Of a stretch of DNA of 64,000 bases, positions 17,372 to 25,583 are shown piece by piece. Each line of letters starts with the position of its first letter. Position 1 is the stretch's first letter. Made by a program: the position numbers and the translations under genes. Origin of the DNA: an uncultured Aquimarina sp. (GTDB lineage: Bacteria > Bacteroidota > Bacteroidia > Flavobacteriales > Flavobacteriaceae); NCBI RefSeq assembly GCF_947496855.1, contig NZ_CANMED010000007.1, positions 62,001 through 126,000 on the forward strand, written 5' to 3'. The notes under the pieces were generated by a model, which saw only the letters and a program-made list of their open reading frames with translations, was not told the origin of the DNA and did not search any database.

Positions 17372-18613
17372 ATGCTACAGTCCTTCAGTATTATTTTTTC
17401 CATTGCTGCCTTTTTTAGTTTCGTAAACTATAAATGGTTAAAAATGCCTGCTACGATTGCACTCATGCTAATGAGCTTAGTCACCGTCGTAATCATTACT
17501 TTAAGCAAAAGTATAGCGCCTGATTTCTATCAGTTCTTTTGTGATATTGTTGCTAATTCTGATTTTAGAAGCTTGTTATTAGATGGTATTTTAAGCTTCC
17601 TTTTATTTGCAGGAGCACTTCATGTAAATATTGATGAACTGAATAAAGAAAAATGGCCCATTATCTTATTTGCCACATTAGGAGTTTTGATTTCTACAGG
17701 GATTGTAGGTGGACTTACGTATGGAGCTGCACAATTAATTAATATAGAGCTACCTTTTTTGGATGCGTTACTTTTTGGAGCATTAATATCACCTACAGAT
17801 CCGATTGCAGTGATGGCCATTCTAAAAAAGGCAAATATTGCTAAAAGCCTAGGGATCAAAATTGAAGGAGAATCCTTGTTCAATGATGGTATTGGAGTTG
17901 TTGTGTTTTCTGGAATACTAATTCTCACAGGAATGGGAGAACATCACGGAGAGGGTTCTGTAGGTGCCGAAATCGGTAAATTATTTCTGGAAGAAGCAAT
18001 TGGCGGAATCGTCTATGGAGTACTTTTAGGGTTTATTGGGTATCAAAGTATAAAATCCGTTAAAGAAAACCCACAATTATCAGTGATGATCAGTCTGGCA
18101 ATAGTAATGGGCGGATATTCATTAGCATCTCTGATACATGTATCGGGACCGTTAGCTATGGTAGTTGCTGGTATGATCATCGGTAACAAATTAAATGTGG
18201 CATCCAATCAAGGAGCTACAAGAAAACTGATCAATGATATATGGGAAGTACTAGATGATGTTTTTAATGGTATTCTATTTGTCCTAATTGGCTTAGCAAT
18301 TCACTTATTAAAATTTGATACAGGACATTTAACCTTAGGAATTATTGCAATCTTTATTGTTCTTTTTTCTAGATTTATTTCAGTACTCATACCGTATTCT
18401 CTTCTCAAACATTCGGAAATGAGTCCTCTAAAAACGGTAACTATATTAACTTGGGGAGGTTTACGAGGTGGGATTTCACTGGCTTTAGCATTAAGTCTAG
18501 CAGACAATCCTTCTTCTGAAGTTATATTGTACATCACCTATGTAGTTGTATTCTTTTCAATCATTGTGCAAGGATTAAGTATTGGAAAATTAGTAAAAAA
18601 ACTATACTCATAA
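17372..18613 (+). CDS. cation/proton antiporter, CPA1 (NhaP-like)
   Basis: A 413-residue transporter with about 12 helices. The core has SPTDPIAVMAI (TM5 region), then EGESLFNDGIGVV with the Asn-Asp pair that binds the ion, both typical of the CPA1 family, which exchanges Na+ or K+ for H+. It ends near the last helix, lacking the long cytoplasmic tail of eukaryotic members. It follows the channel gene by 2 bp, so K+ flux and pH control are probably coordinated. Confidence 0.9.
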   Translation: MLQSFSIIFSIAAFFSFVNYKWLKMPATIALMLMSLVTVVIITLSKSIAPDFYQFFCDIVANSDFRSLLLDGILSFLLFAGALHVNIDELNKEKWPIILFATLGVLISTGIVGGLTYGAAQLINIELPFLDALLFGALISPTDPIAVMAILKKANIAKSLGIKIEGESLFNDGIGVVVFSGILILTGMGEHHGEGSVGAEIGKLFLEEAIGGIVYGVLLGFIGYQSIKSVKENPQLSVMISLAIVMGGYSLASLIHVSGPLAMVVAGMIIGNKLNVASNQGATRKLINDIWEVLDDVFNGILFVLIGLAIHLLKFDTGHLTLGIIAIFIVLFSRFISVLIPYSLLKHSEMSPLKTVTILTWGGLRGGISLALALSLADNPSSEVILYITYVVVFFSIIVQGLSIGKLVKKLYS

Positions 18614-18626
18614 TCATATTCAACAA

Positions 18627-19289
18627 ATGAAAGACATCAATCAAGCAATAACAGATAGGAAGCAAATTAAACAGCTAGAGAAACTGCAGGATAAGCATCT
18701 CATGGAAGAGTTACAGGTAGATAAAGATGAGCTAAAAGCTTTAAAGAAGAAACTGTCCAAGTTAGAACCGCGTTCTGAACGAGGTGTCGAAACATTGTTT
18801 AGGTTACTTTCTAAAAATCAATATACACTAAACTCTATGATCGATAGGAAATCAAATATCTTGATTTCTATTAATGCATTGATTCTTTCTATTGTATTGG
18901 GGACCGTTTTGGATCAATTAGATAGAGACCCTCATCTTATTTATCCAGCTATGCTAATCCTGTTTACTAATCTGGCTTCTATTACATATGCAGTAATAGC
19001 AACTAGACCAGAATTAAAACATGGTGCACGCGAATCTAACAACCTAATGTTTTATGGTAATTTCCACGATATGAAAGAAGAAACCTATGTTAAAGGATTA
19101 ACAGACTTGATGAATCAAGGAGATGAATTATATAAAACTATTGCCAAAGATACCTTTCATCTCGGGAAAACAATTGACCGAAAATTTAAATTGCTACGTA
19201 AATCTTTTAATGTTTTCCTTATAGGGATTATACTATCAGTAATTGCATTTATGTTGTGCCATCTACTTTTTGGAGGGTATTTTAGATAA
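18627..19289 (+). CDS. Pycsar-effector-type membrane protein (PycTM/DUF5706-like)
   Basis: A 220-residue protein. The N-terminal 65 residues form a charged coiled coil. A conserved SKNQYTLNSMIDRKSNILISINALILS segment then runs into two membrane helices (about 78-98 and 105-125), and a third helix lies near the C-terminus (about 195-215). The pattern of a helical R/D/K block before the first helix is that of DUF5706, the effector family of Pycsar anti-phage systems, where cyclic pyrimidine nucleotides trigger membrane damage. No intact cyclase is adjacent. It is the last gene of the Rieske/ion operon, 13 bp after the antiporter, so it may serve another membrane role. Confidence 0.75.
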   Translation: MKDINQAITDRKQIKQLEKLQDKHLMEELQVDKDELKALKKKLSKLEPRSERGVETLFRLLSKNQYTLNSMIDRKSNILISINALILSIVLGTVLDQLDRDPHLIYPAMLILFTNLASITYAVIATRPELKHGARESNNLMFYGNFHDMKEETYVKGLTDLMNQGDELYKTIAKDTFHLGKTIDRKFKLLRKSFNVFLIGIILSVIAFMLCHLLFGGYFR

Positions 19290-19293
19290 AAAA

Positions 19294-20304
19294 TTATTCA
19301 TACCTTTTCAGAGCTCTTTTTAATTTTCTATGAATTCTGGAACGTAATCGTTCCGGTTGTAATACTTCTATACTATCGCCAAAACCAAGAATCAATCGTT
19401 CCAGCTCAAAATTCATTTGAACTGTAATACTAAAAGTAGCACTTCGCTCATCTTGTGATACAGTCTCTTGCGACTTATGAAATGGTTTGGTAACAACATA
19501 TGGTGCATTCTGACTATCTACTCTAAATAATATCAACTCTGGCTCTACATTTTCTGAAACCGTTACCCCTACTACATCTTTATAATACACATCACCATCA
19601 ATATGCCGATCTATATACGTAATGCTTTCCTCAGAATTATGAATACTAACGATTCTATCCAATGCAAAAGTAGTCAGTAGCTTCCGTTTATGCCCTATAG
19701 CTAGTAAAAACCAACGGTTATTAAATTCTTTTAATAACTGAGGATGAATAGTAATCTCTGTTTCATCTCTTGCCTTAAATGATTTATACGCAATCCTTAA
19801 CACCTGTTTATTTTGTATCGCATGATACAAAGTATCAATATGCACTAACCCCTTTAATTGTTCATTTTTTTCTAGATGAATAATAGGGATATTATCTTTC
19901 TGAGTTGCGTAAACAGAATCCTCTAATCGCTCTATAACACCATTCATTTCTTTAAACAGCGAAAAATCTTTAAACTGTCTTAATATCTGTATGGATTCAT
20001 TCATGATCTTTATATCATGATCCGTCACTGGGATATTCATAATACTATAATCCTCTTCTGCATACCGATAATATTTACGCTGATATACTTCGATTGGTGC
20101 ATTATATCCTAATTTATCACTACGCATCATCTGGATATCCAGCTGCACTGTTCTTTTACTAACATACACATCTTTTCCTTCGTATTCATATAATGCATCA
20201 GAACATGCTTCAATAAGATCGTCTAAAACCCACTCTTTAAATTTATTACGCAAGCATTGATCAATGGTTTTATATCGGATTAATGCATTTTTATTAGAAG
20301 CCAT
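19294..20304 (-). CDS. WYL-domain transcriptional regulator
   Basis: A 336-residue regulator: N-terminal winged helix (about 1-90, with YRTIDQCLRNKF and VSKRTVQLDIQMMR), a WYL domain (about 150-235: VLRIAYKSFKARDE, HPQLLKEFNNRWFLLAI, ALDRIVSI) and a WCX-type C-terminal extension. WYL domains sense nucleic acid or nucleotide ligands and often control defence and RNA-repair genes. Its start is 37 bp from a TACGCA-N7-TGCGTA operator that recurs before three other units, so it probably binds all four sites and regulates itself. It converges with the Pycsar-like gene. Confidence 0.9.
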   Translation of the reverse strand: MASNKNALIRYKTIDQCLRNKFKEWVLDDLIEACSDALYEYEGKDVYVSKRTVQLDIQMMRSDKLGYNAPIEVYQRKYYRYAEEDYSIMNIPVTDHDIKIMNESIQILRQFKDFSLFKEMNGVIERLEDSVYATQKDNIPIIHLEKNEQLKGLVHIDTLYHAIQNKQVLRIAYKSFKARDETEITIHPQLLKEFNNRWFLLAIGHKRKLLTTFALDRIVSIHNSEESITYIDRHIDGDVYYKDVVGVTVSENVEPELILFRVDSQNAPYVVTKPFHKSQETVSQDERSATFSITVQMNFELERLILGFGDSIEVLQPERLRSRIHRKLKRALKRYE

Positions 20305-20341
20305 TTTAAAAATTTTGTAAAAAGTAATAAATAATTTTAAC

Positions 20342-20377
20342 TACGCAAAAAGAATGCGTACCGACTCCAGACATTTG
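20342..20377 (+). promoter_or_regulatory. operator 1 (TACGCA-N7-TGCGTA) and -7 element
   Basis: Perfect inverted repeat TACGCA (20342-20347), 7-nt spacer, TGCGTA (20355-20360). A TTTG of a Bacteroidota -7 element starts 14 bp after the last operator base (20374-20377, in GACATTTG). The operator lies between the divergent WYL gene and the 76-residue gene and covers the region where the -33 box would be. Confidence 0.8.
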
Positions 20378-20468
20378 TACTATAAATAATAAACAAATAA
20401 AGATTTCGAATACGCCTTGCAAATTTTTGCATTGTGTATCATTTAATTAACAACTAAAAAATACTACA

Positions 20469-20699
20469 ATGAAGTTTAATCAATTTTCTAAAAAGAAGCA
20501 GGAGATCAGAAATTATCTGTTAGCCGATGCATTTGCAGGCTTCGACGGAATAGGATTACATACTTCGGTTGTTAATACTACTCCAAGAAAAATGCCAAAT
20601 ACAATTGGTACTACAGAGCTGGAAAAAGCGCTGAATTTAATTAGTATGAACATTCGTGAAGTGCTAGTAATTGACAGCTATACTTCGCATATAGTTTAG
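20469..20699 (+). CDS. small hypothetical protein in the WYL regulon
   Basis: A 76-residue protein divergent from the WYL gene and downstream of operator 1. It has a basic N-terminus (MKFNQFSKKKQEIRNYLL), then a Gly-rich stretch and a C-terminal helix (ELEKALNLISMNIREVLVI). I recognise no family. Its place under the operator is the main reason to keep it; a role in the RNA-repair response is an inference. Confidence 0.5.
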   Translation: MKFNQFSKKKQEIRNYLLADAFAGFDGIGLHTSVVNTTPRKMPNTIGTTELEKALNLISMNIREVLVIDSYTSHIV

Positions 20700-20738
20700 G
20701 TTTTGTAAACTTTCAATACGTCGGTTTGGAAAACATCT

Positions 20739-20806
20739 ATCCCCAACCCTTCCTTCAAAGGAAGGGGCTTTAAAGGGGTCTCCCTTTGAAGGGAGATATA
20801 GAGGGA
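20739..20806. repeat. intergenic hairpin repeat (CCCTTCCTTC type)
   Basis: A stretch with CCTTCCTTCAAAGGAAGG and CTCCCTTTGAAGGGAG hairpins back to back, typical of dispersed intergenic repeats in flavobacteria. It follows the 76-residue gene and may end its transcript. Confidence 0.55.
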
Positions 20807-20979
20807 TGCTTCTTTTTCAATCGCCTATTGTCAGAATTCAAAATCCATATATCGAACGTATCCAGGTATACATTTCTATGAAGCTTATTAAAAAAAGGTT
20901 ACAAAACTCGTTTTGTCCACCGATCTATATCAGTCTGAGCTAAACAATCAGTCTAATCGTAGCCGTAGACAAAACCAAT

Positions 20980-21042
20980 CTCAAGTGTTTTTACACTGAG
21001 CCTGTCGAAGTGTTTTTACGCTGAGCCTGCCGAAGTGCAGCT
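20980..21042. repeat. REP-like element, two tandem CTGAGCCTG(T/C)CGAAGTG units
   Basis: Two near-identical copies of CTGAGCCTGTCGAAGTG separated by TTTTTACG. The same unit appears in this window near 29.9, 39.65 and 56.6 kb, so it is a dispersed genomic repeat. Confidence 0.7.
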
Positions 21043-21059
21043 CGCTACTACCCAAAAAA

Positions 21060-21180
21060 GGGAAAGTAAGGTATAGCGACTGTACGAGGATTCACTTTCC
21101 CGAACTAACCGATCATTTCCCATAGGTATTAGGTATGTGGGCACATACCAGCTGGGGTTGCAACCTATGGGCGTACCCCA
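21060..21180 (+). ncRNA. structured leader RNA with possible pseudoknot
   Basis: Two domains. First, GGGAAAGT (21060-21067) pairs with ACTTTCCC (21094-21101). Second, CCCATAGGT (21119-21127) pairs with ACCTATGGG (21163-21171), enclosing the hairpin GGTATGTG/CACATACC (21132-21149). A TGGGGT in the loop (21153-21158) can pair with ACCCCA outside the stem (21175-21180), which would make a pseudoknot. It ends 28 nt before the start of a small lipoprotein gene. Could be a regulatory leader or a stand-alone RNA; I match it to no known family. Confidence 0.45.
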
Positions 21181-21208
21181 ACAATTGGAATATCAAACAA
21201 CTAACAAC

Positions 21209-21361
21209 ATGAAAACTTTAAAATTTTTACTAGTAGCCGTCTTATTAGGTCTTAACCTAGTCTCTTGCGATCCTCCTTCTGTTAACGAAGAAGTTGGAGT
21301 TGAGACAACTAGCCTTCAACTAACCGAAGATGAAGATGAGGAAGTAGATCCCGGTAAATAG
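21209..21361 (+). CDS. small lipoprotein, 50 residues
   Basis: The start is placed at 21209 because it gives a clean SpII signal (MKTLKFLLVAVLLGLNLVSC), with the lipobox Cys followed by DPPS. The mature part is only about 30 residues and very acidic (TEDEDEEVDPG). A longer frame from 21137 would put non-signal sequence, overlapping the structured RNA, before it. It stands just upstream of the TPR histidine kinase. Function unknown. Confidence 0.6.
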   Translation: MKTLKFLLVAVLLGLNLVSCDPPSVNEEVGVETTSLQLTEDEDEEVDPGK

Positions 21362-21474
21362 TTATTTTGTAATTACCTGGTATCTCAGGAAGGGTTTGTT
21401 TTAAATAAACCCTTCTTATATTTTCTTTTAATAATCAATATATTATTTACATTAGTTATCAAATTAATATTTAT

Positions 21475-23454
21475 ATGAAGATTTTAAGGTTGAAAACTTT
21501 ATTGGTATATATTTTATGCATTTTCATCAATTGTAGTAAAGAGAAAGAAGTTTTTAAGGATGACATATCTACAACTGATCTAATCGATTTATATATTCAA
21601 AGTTCTAAAGATAAAACCATTAAAGAAAGAAAAAAACACCTAAAAAAGGCATATGATTTAGCAAATAAATTACCCGAAAATTCATTTAAAATCAACAAAT
21701 TTAGTAATATTTATTTGGAGTATTACGATTTAAAAGATTATGAGATTTATAAGGAAATGAATAAAAAAGTATTGGATTTATCAATTTCCATAAACGATTC
21801 TTTAGGTATTGCTGAGGCTTATTCTAATTTAGGGATCTATTTTAGGAAGAAGCAAATATTAGATAGCACATATTACTATTTTTATAAAGCCAATAAAATG
21901 TACATTTCTTTTAATAAAGGAAGCAAATATAAACCTGTCCAATATGCTTATTTCCAAGGCAAAATTTTAATTGATTTAGCTAAATTATCCCGAAAAGTAA
22001 AGAATTATAGCGAAAGTGAAGATTTATCCATAAAAGCAATAAAAAAATTCGAATTATCTAGAAATTTGAAATATATACCCTTATGCTACAGCAATTTAGG
22101 TGTAATAGCTAAACAATCAAAACAATATGATGATGCTATTGTTTATCATCTTAAGGCAAAAGAATATGCAAAAAACACCGCTAACGATACTCTTTATAAA
22201 ACGATTACATATAACAATATTGGTACAACCTATAAATCTCAAAAAAAATATAACAAGGCAATAGAATATTATAATAAAGCCTTATCATACAAAGACTTCT
22301 TAAGTAGTCGGCCCAAAAGGTATGCTCGATTATTAGATAATTTAGGGTATGTAAAATTTTTGAATGATAAAACTAGTGATAGTGCTTTATATTTATTCAA
22401 CAAAGCTTATAAAATAAGAGATAGCATAAAAGACGTGGTTGGTCTTTCTACCAGTAACCTACATCTAGCGGAATATTACCAATCAAAAGATGACAATAAT
22501 TTATCAAAAGAATTTGCTGAAAAGGCTAAAGAAGCTGCCACTACTAATAATGAAAATGTAGAACTCCTTCAAGCCTACGATTTATTAGCCCAAGTATCTC
22601 CTCCAGAAGAAGGTCGGCAATATGCCATGAAATATATCAAGCTAAGTGATAGTTTAAACAAAAGAGATAATCTTTTCAGAGATAAATTCGCAAGAATACG
22701 TTTCGAAAGTGAAAATCTAGAAAAAGAAAATGAGCAGAAAAATGAAAAAATAATAGAAGTCCAAAACCAAAACACTATTTACCTTCTTGGGATGCTGCTA
22801 TTAGTTACATTTATTGGGTTTATCATTTTCTTTTCAAGACAGCGAACTAAATATCTGGCGCAACAAAATAAAATTGTAGAATTCCAGACAGCCTATGAAA
22901 CAGAGACTCGGATTTCTAAACGATTACATGATGAAATTGGTAACGATATTTTTCAGGTAATGATGCAATATCAAAACGATCCACACGATCCACAGATTAC
23001 CAAAAAACTCAATACTGCCTATACCAAAGCTAGAGATATCTCTAGAGAAAATAGTGAGTTCGAAGTGGATGAAACCTACTTAGAAGAGTTAACTGATATG
23101 TTAACCAATTACACCCAAAACAATATTAGACTCGTACTAAGAGGTATTGAGAAAATTAGTTGGGATACTGTAGATAAAAATCTAAAAATTACCATCTATA
23201 GAGTCTTACAAGAACTAATGACCAATATGCAAAAGCATAGCCAGGCAGATATAGTGGCGATTGTGTTCAAAAACGAAAAAAAGAAATTAATCATAAAGTA
23301 TTCTGACAACGGTGTGGGCATCCAAAAAGAAGCTATAAAATCAAAAAATGGACTCCGCAATACGGAAAAGCGTATTCAAGCTATTAACGGAACTATTATC
23401 TTTGACTCAGAAAAAGACAAAGGCTTTAAAGCGGAGATTAAAATCCCGTGTTAA
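21475..23454 (+). CDS. TPR-containing sensor histidine kinase
   Basis: A 659-residue kinase. A lipoprotein-like N-terminus (FINCSKEKE) leads to about six TPR units (residues 30-410; e.g. CYSNLGVIAKQSKQYDDAI), a coiled coil, one membrane helix (about 436-455), a HisKA_3-like dimerisation region with RLHDEIGNDIFQVM (candidate phospho-His) and a HATPase domain (LQELMTNMQKHSQA, DNGVGIQ, NGLRNTEKRI). TPR-NarL-type kinases of this shape are common in Bacteroidota. The response regulator starts 12 bp downstream, so they form a two-component pair. The periplasmic TPR array is the likely sensor. Confidence 0.9.
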   Translation: MKILRLKTLLVYILCIFINCSKEKEVFKDDISTTDLIDLYIQSSKDKTIKERKKHLKKAYDLANKLPENSFKINKFSNIYLEYYDLKDYEIYKEMNKKVLDLSISINDSLGIAEAYSNLGIYFRKKQILDSTYYYFYKANKMYISFNKGSKYKPVQYAYFQGKILIDLAKLSRKVKNYSESEDLSIKAIKKFELSRNLKYIPLCYSNLGVIAKQSKQYDDAIVYHLKAKEYAKNTANDTLYKTITYNNIGTTYKSQKKYNKAIEYYNKALSYKDFLSSRPKRYARLLDNLGYVKFLNDKTSDSALYLFNKAYKIRDSIKDVVGLSTSNLHLAEYYQSKDDNNLSKEFAEKAKEAATTNNENVELLQAYDLLAQVSPPEEGRQYAMKYIKLSDSLNKRDNLFRDKFARIRFESENLEKENEQKNEKIIEVQNQNTIYLLGMLLLVTFIGFIIFFSRQRTKYLAQQNKIVEFQTAYETETRISKRLHDEIGNDIFQVMMQYQNDPHDPQITKKLNTAYTKARDISRENSEFEVDETYLEELTDMLTNYTQNNIRLVLRGIEKISWDTVDKNLKITIYRVLQELMTNMQKHSQADIVAIVFKNEKKKLIIKYSDNGVGIQKEAIKSKNGLRNTEKRIQAINGTIIFDSEKDKGFKAEIKIPC

Positions 23455-23466
23455 AAAGGATCAAAT

Positions 23467-24132
23467 ATGTTTACAAAAGTATTGGTAGCAGAAGACTATG
23501 AAATCGCCAATCAAGGTATTGTAAAAGTACTGAATGATGAAGTTGGAATTTATAACATTCACGAAGCTCAATATTGTGATGATGCCTATTTAAAATTTAG
23601 AAAAGCGCATCAGGATAAAGAACCATTTGAATTGCTAATTACCGATCTTTCTTTTAAAGAAGATCACAAAGTGCAAACCAGAACTTCTGGTATAGAACTC
23701 ATTCAGGATATCCGAAACATACAACCTGATATCAACATAATCGTATATTCTCAAGAAAGTCGACCTGATAAGATTAATATGTTATTCCAAAAACTCAATA
23801 TAAACGGTTTTGTATGCAAAGGCCAACATGCGATAAAAGATTTAGTAAACTGTATACAGGGAGTGTATAAAGGAGATACAGTACTGCCCACAGAAGTAAC
23901 GAATGAAAATACGGATAACATCATCAACCTAGATGATTTCGACATTATGTTACTAGAAGAACTTGCAGACGGTTTTACAAAAAAAGAAATTGTACAGAAA
24001 TTAAAAAAACAAAAAATCTCTCCTAATAGCGAAAGTACAATTGACAAAAGAGTAAGCAAACTTTTTGATGATTTTAAAGCCAAAAACACTACCCATTTAG
24101 TGGCGATCGTAAAGGATTTGGGGTTGTTATAA
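23467..24132 (+). CDS. response regulator (REC + LuxR/NarL-like output)
   Basis: A 221-residue regulator. The receiver domain (about 1-125) has AEDYEIANQG for the acidic pocket, LLITDLSF with the phospho-Asp, IVYSQES (Thr/Ser position) and FVCKGQ (Lys). The C-terminal part (about 155-221) resembles a diverged HTH with LADGFTKKEIVQKL. It is the partner of the TPR kinase 12 bp upstream. Confidence 0.85.
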   Translation: MFTKVLVAEDYEIANQGIVKVLNDEVGIYNIHEAQYCDDAYLKFRKAHQDKEPFELLITDLSFKEDHKVQTRTSGIELIQDIRNIQPDINIIVYSQESRPDKINMLFQKLNINGFVCKGQHAIKDLVNCIQGVYKGDTVLPTEVTNENTDNIINLDDFDIMLLEELADGFTKKEIVQKLKKQKISPNSESTIDKRVSKLFDDFKAKNTTHLVAIVKDLGLL

Positions 24133-24159
24133 AGTATGCCTTCCCTAATTCAATAGAAA

Positions 24160-24460
24160 GTATCGTTTCCTCTCCAGGTGAGGGTGATTGCAATGAAAAA
24201 CCCTCATCCTAACCTTCAAAGCTAGAAATTCTCCCCTTTGAAACCTGAGTCCGATGTAAGAAAATTTACGTCAGTCAGAGTGATTTTTGATAAAAAATTG
24301 TATCGAAGACAAGTGAATTTCCTAGCTAAAGCCTAATTTCGATAGTTCTGCTGAGCGGGTCGAAGTACAATTTTTCTCCTGTCACCTCGAGCGGAATCGA
24401 GAGGTTGTTTATTAGTTAGCTCGATAGGTCTCGACTCCGCTCGACCTGACAGTTTAATAA
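24160..24460. repeat. intergenic REP-like hairpins
   Basis: The 560-bp gap 24133-24694 holds no convincing gene. It contains a GTGAGGGTGATT/AACCCTCATC hairpin (about 24178-24210) and a long imperfect inverted repeat, CTGTCACCTCGAGCGGAATC (from 24379) against GACTCCGCTCGACCTGACAG (to 24452). These look like dispersed flavobacterial repeats. From 24460 to 24694 I see nothing definite beyond the likely promoter of the sigma factor gene. Confidence 0.55.
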
Positions 24461-24694
24461 TCAATAACTGATTTTATTAAAATATTAATCCACCTCGAAT
24501 TTAAGAACTAACATCATCGAGATTTGTACCCTACAATAATTCAATAAACCTAACTTTTAAATAAAAATCTACTCCGATTACGGAAATCTGTAAGGACATC
24601 TGCTCTAGTAAATTTATGTTTGTACCATCAAAAAAAAGCAAGATTCTATTTAAGTATTCTAGTCAAAAAACAAACGGTATAAACAAAAAAAGTA

Positions 24695-25270
24695 ATGGGA
24701 AAAACGAATACAGATCAAGCAATAATATCCGGTATCATAAAAGGGGATGAACGGATATTAAAAGTTTTTTATCGGGATAACATAAGATATATTCAGGGAT
24801 ATATTCTTAGAAATGATGGAACTATGCAGGATGTAGAAGATATTTTTCAGGATGCGTTAGTCGTACTATATCAAAAGCTAAAATCAGGTGCTTTAGAAAT
24901 ACACGTACCCGTAAAAACATATTTTTATGGAATTTGTAAAAATACTTGGAGAAGCCGATTGCGGAAAAAACAAAAAACTACTAGTGATGATGATCTCATA
25001 ATAAATAAAGAAATAGTAGTAGATTATATTACCACCGAAATCGAAAACAAAGAACGTGAGCATCTATATCGAAAACATTTCCAGAAATTAAGTAATGACA
25101 ATAAAAATTTAATGCTTCTATATTTTGAAGGAAAATCTGCTAAAGAAATTTCGAAAATAACTGGCTATACTGAGGGCTATACACGAAAAAAGAAATTTGA
25201 TGTCAAAAAACAACTATTAACAATGATCGAAAAAGATCCGTTATATGATGAATTGAGAATCACCGCATAG
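24695..25270 (+). CDS. ECF-type RNA polymerase sigma factor
   Basis: A 191-residue sigma-70 family protein. Region 2 (about 10-85) includes MQDVEDIFQDALVVLYQKL and KTYFYGICKNTWRSRLRKK; region 4 (about 130-180) has LLYFEGKSAKEISKITGYTE, the HTH. No anti-sigma gene is next to it. It is a single gene ending in a strong bidirectional hairpin and lies just before the WYL-controlled RNA unit. Its targets are unknown. Confidence 0.9.
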   Translation: MGKTNTDQAIISGIIKGDERILKVFYRDNIRYIQGYILRNDGTMQDVEDIFQDALVVLYQKLKSGALEIHVPVKTYFYGICKNTWRSRLRKKQKTTSDDDLIINKEIVVDYITTEIENKEREHLYRKHFQKLSNDNKNLMLLYFEGKSAKEISKITGYTEGYTRKKKFDVKKQLLTMIEKDPLYDELRITA

Positions 25271-25303
25271 AAAGACTTATTTAATTTAAAATCGTTTATT
25301 CTA

Positions 25304-25340
25304 ATACTAAAAAACCAGGTTCCGCCTGGTTTTTTAGTAT
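25304..25340. terminator. strong bidirectional terminator
   Basis: Perfect 16-bp inverted repeat ATACTAAAAAACCAGG / CCTGGTTTTTTAGTAT with a 5-nt loop (TTCCG). The A and T runs lie inside the stem, so it can work in both directions. It insulates the sigma factor gene from operator 2. Confidence 0.85.
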
Positions 25341-25440
25341 TCAAAAAGTATCCGCTAGCACAACTAACTGATCGTTCATCGATTTAGATGCTTTGCCGTT
25401 TTACAATTAAAAAAACAAAAAAAATATTATTATTTTTTAC

Positions 25441-25476
25441 TACGCAAAAAGACTGCGTAGCATTGTAAAATATTTG
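25441..25476 (+). promoter_or_regulatory. operator 2 (TACGCA-N7-TGCGTA) and -7 element
   Basis: Perfect repeat TACGCA (25441-25446), spacer AAAAGAC, TGCGTA (25454-25459). The TTTG of the -7 element (AATATTTG, 25469-25476) starts 14 bp after the operator, as in the three other sites. Transcription would begin near 25483 and pass through the tRNA-like RNA into the 747-residue gene, giving a leader of about 400 nt. Confidence 0.8.
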
Positions 25477-25583
25477 CAGAGTAATTAACAATAAAACGTT
25501 CATACATATAACAAGACAGGTCAAGTAATAGTTACTTCTAATTCACCTTTAACTGAAACAACTTTTACAATTACCTGTTTATT

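Noticed and set aside
20739..21042. CRISPR array or insertion sequence in the repeat-rich gap
   Set aside because: Repeats are hairpin REP-like units without regular spacers, and there is no transposase or cas gene anywhere in the window.
21137..21208. Longer start for the 50-residue lipoprotein
   Set aside because: It would place non-signal residues before a perfect SpII signal and overlap a structured RNA.
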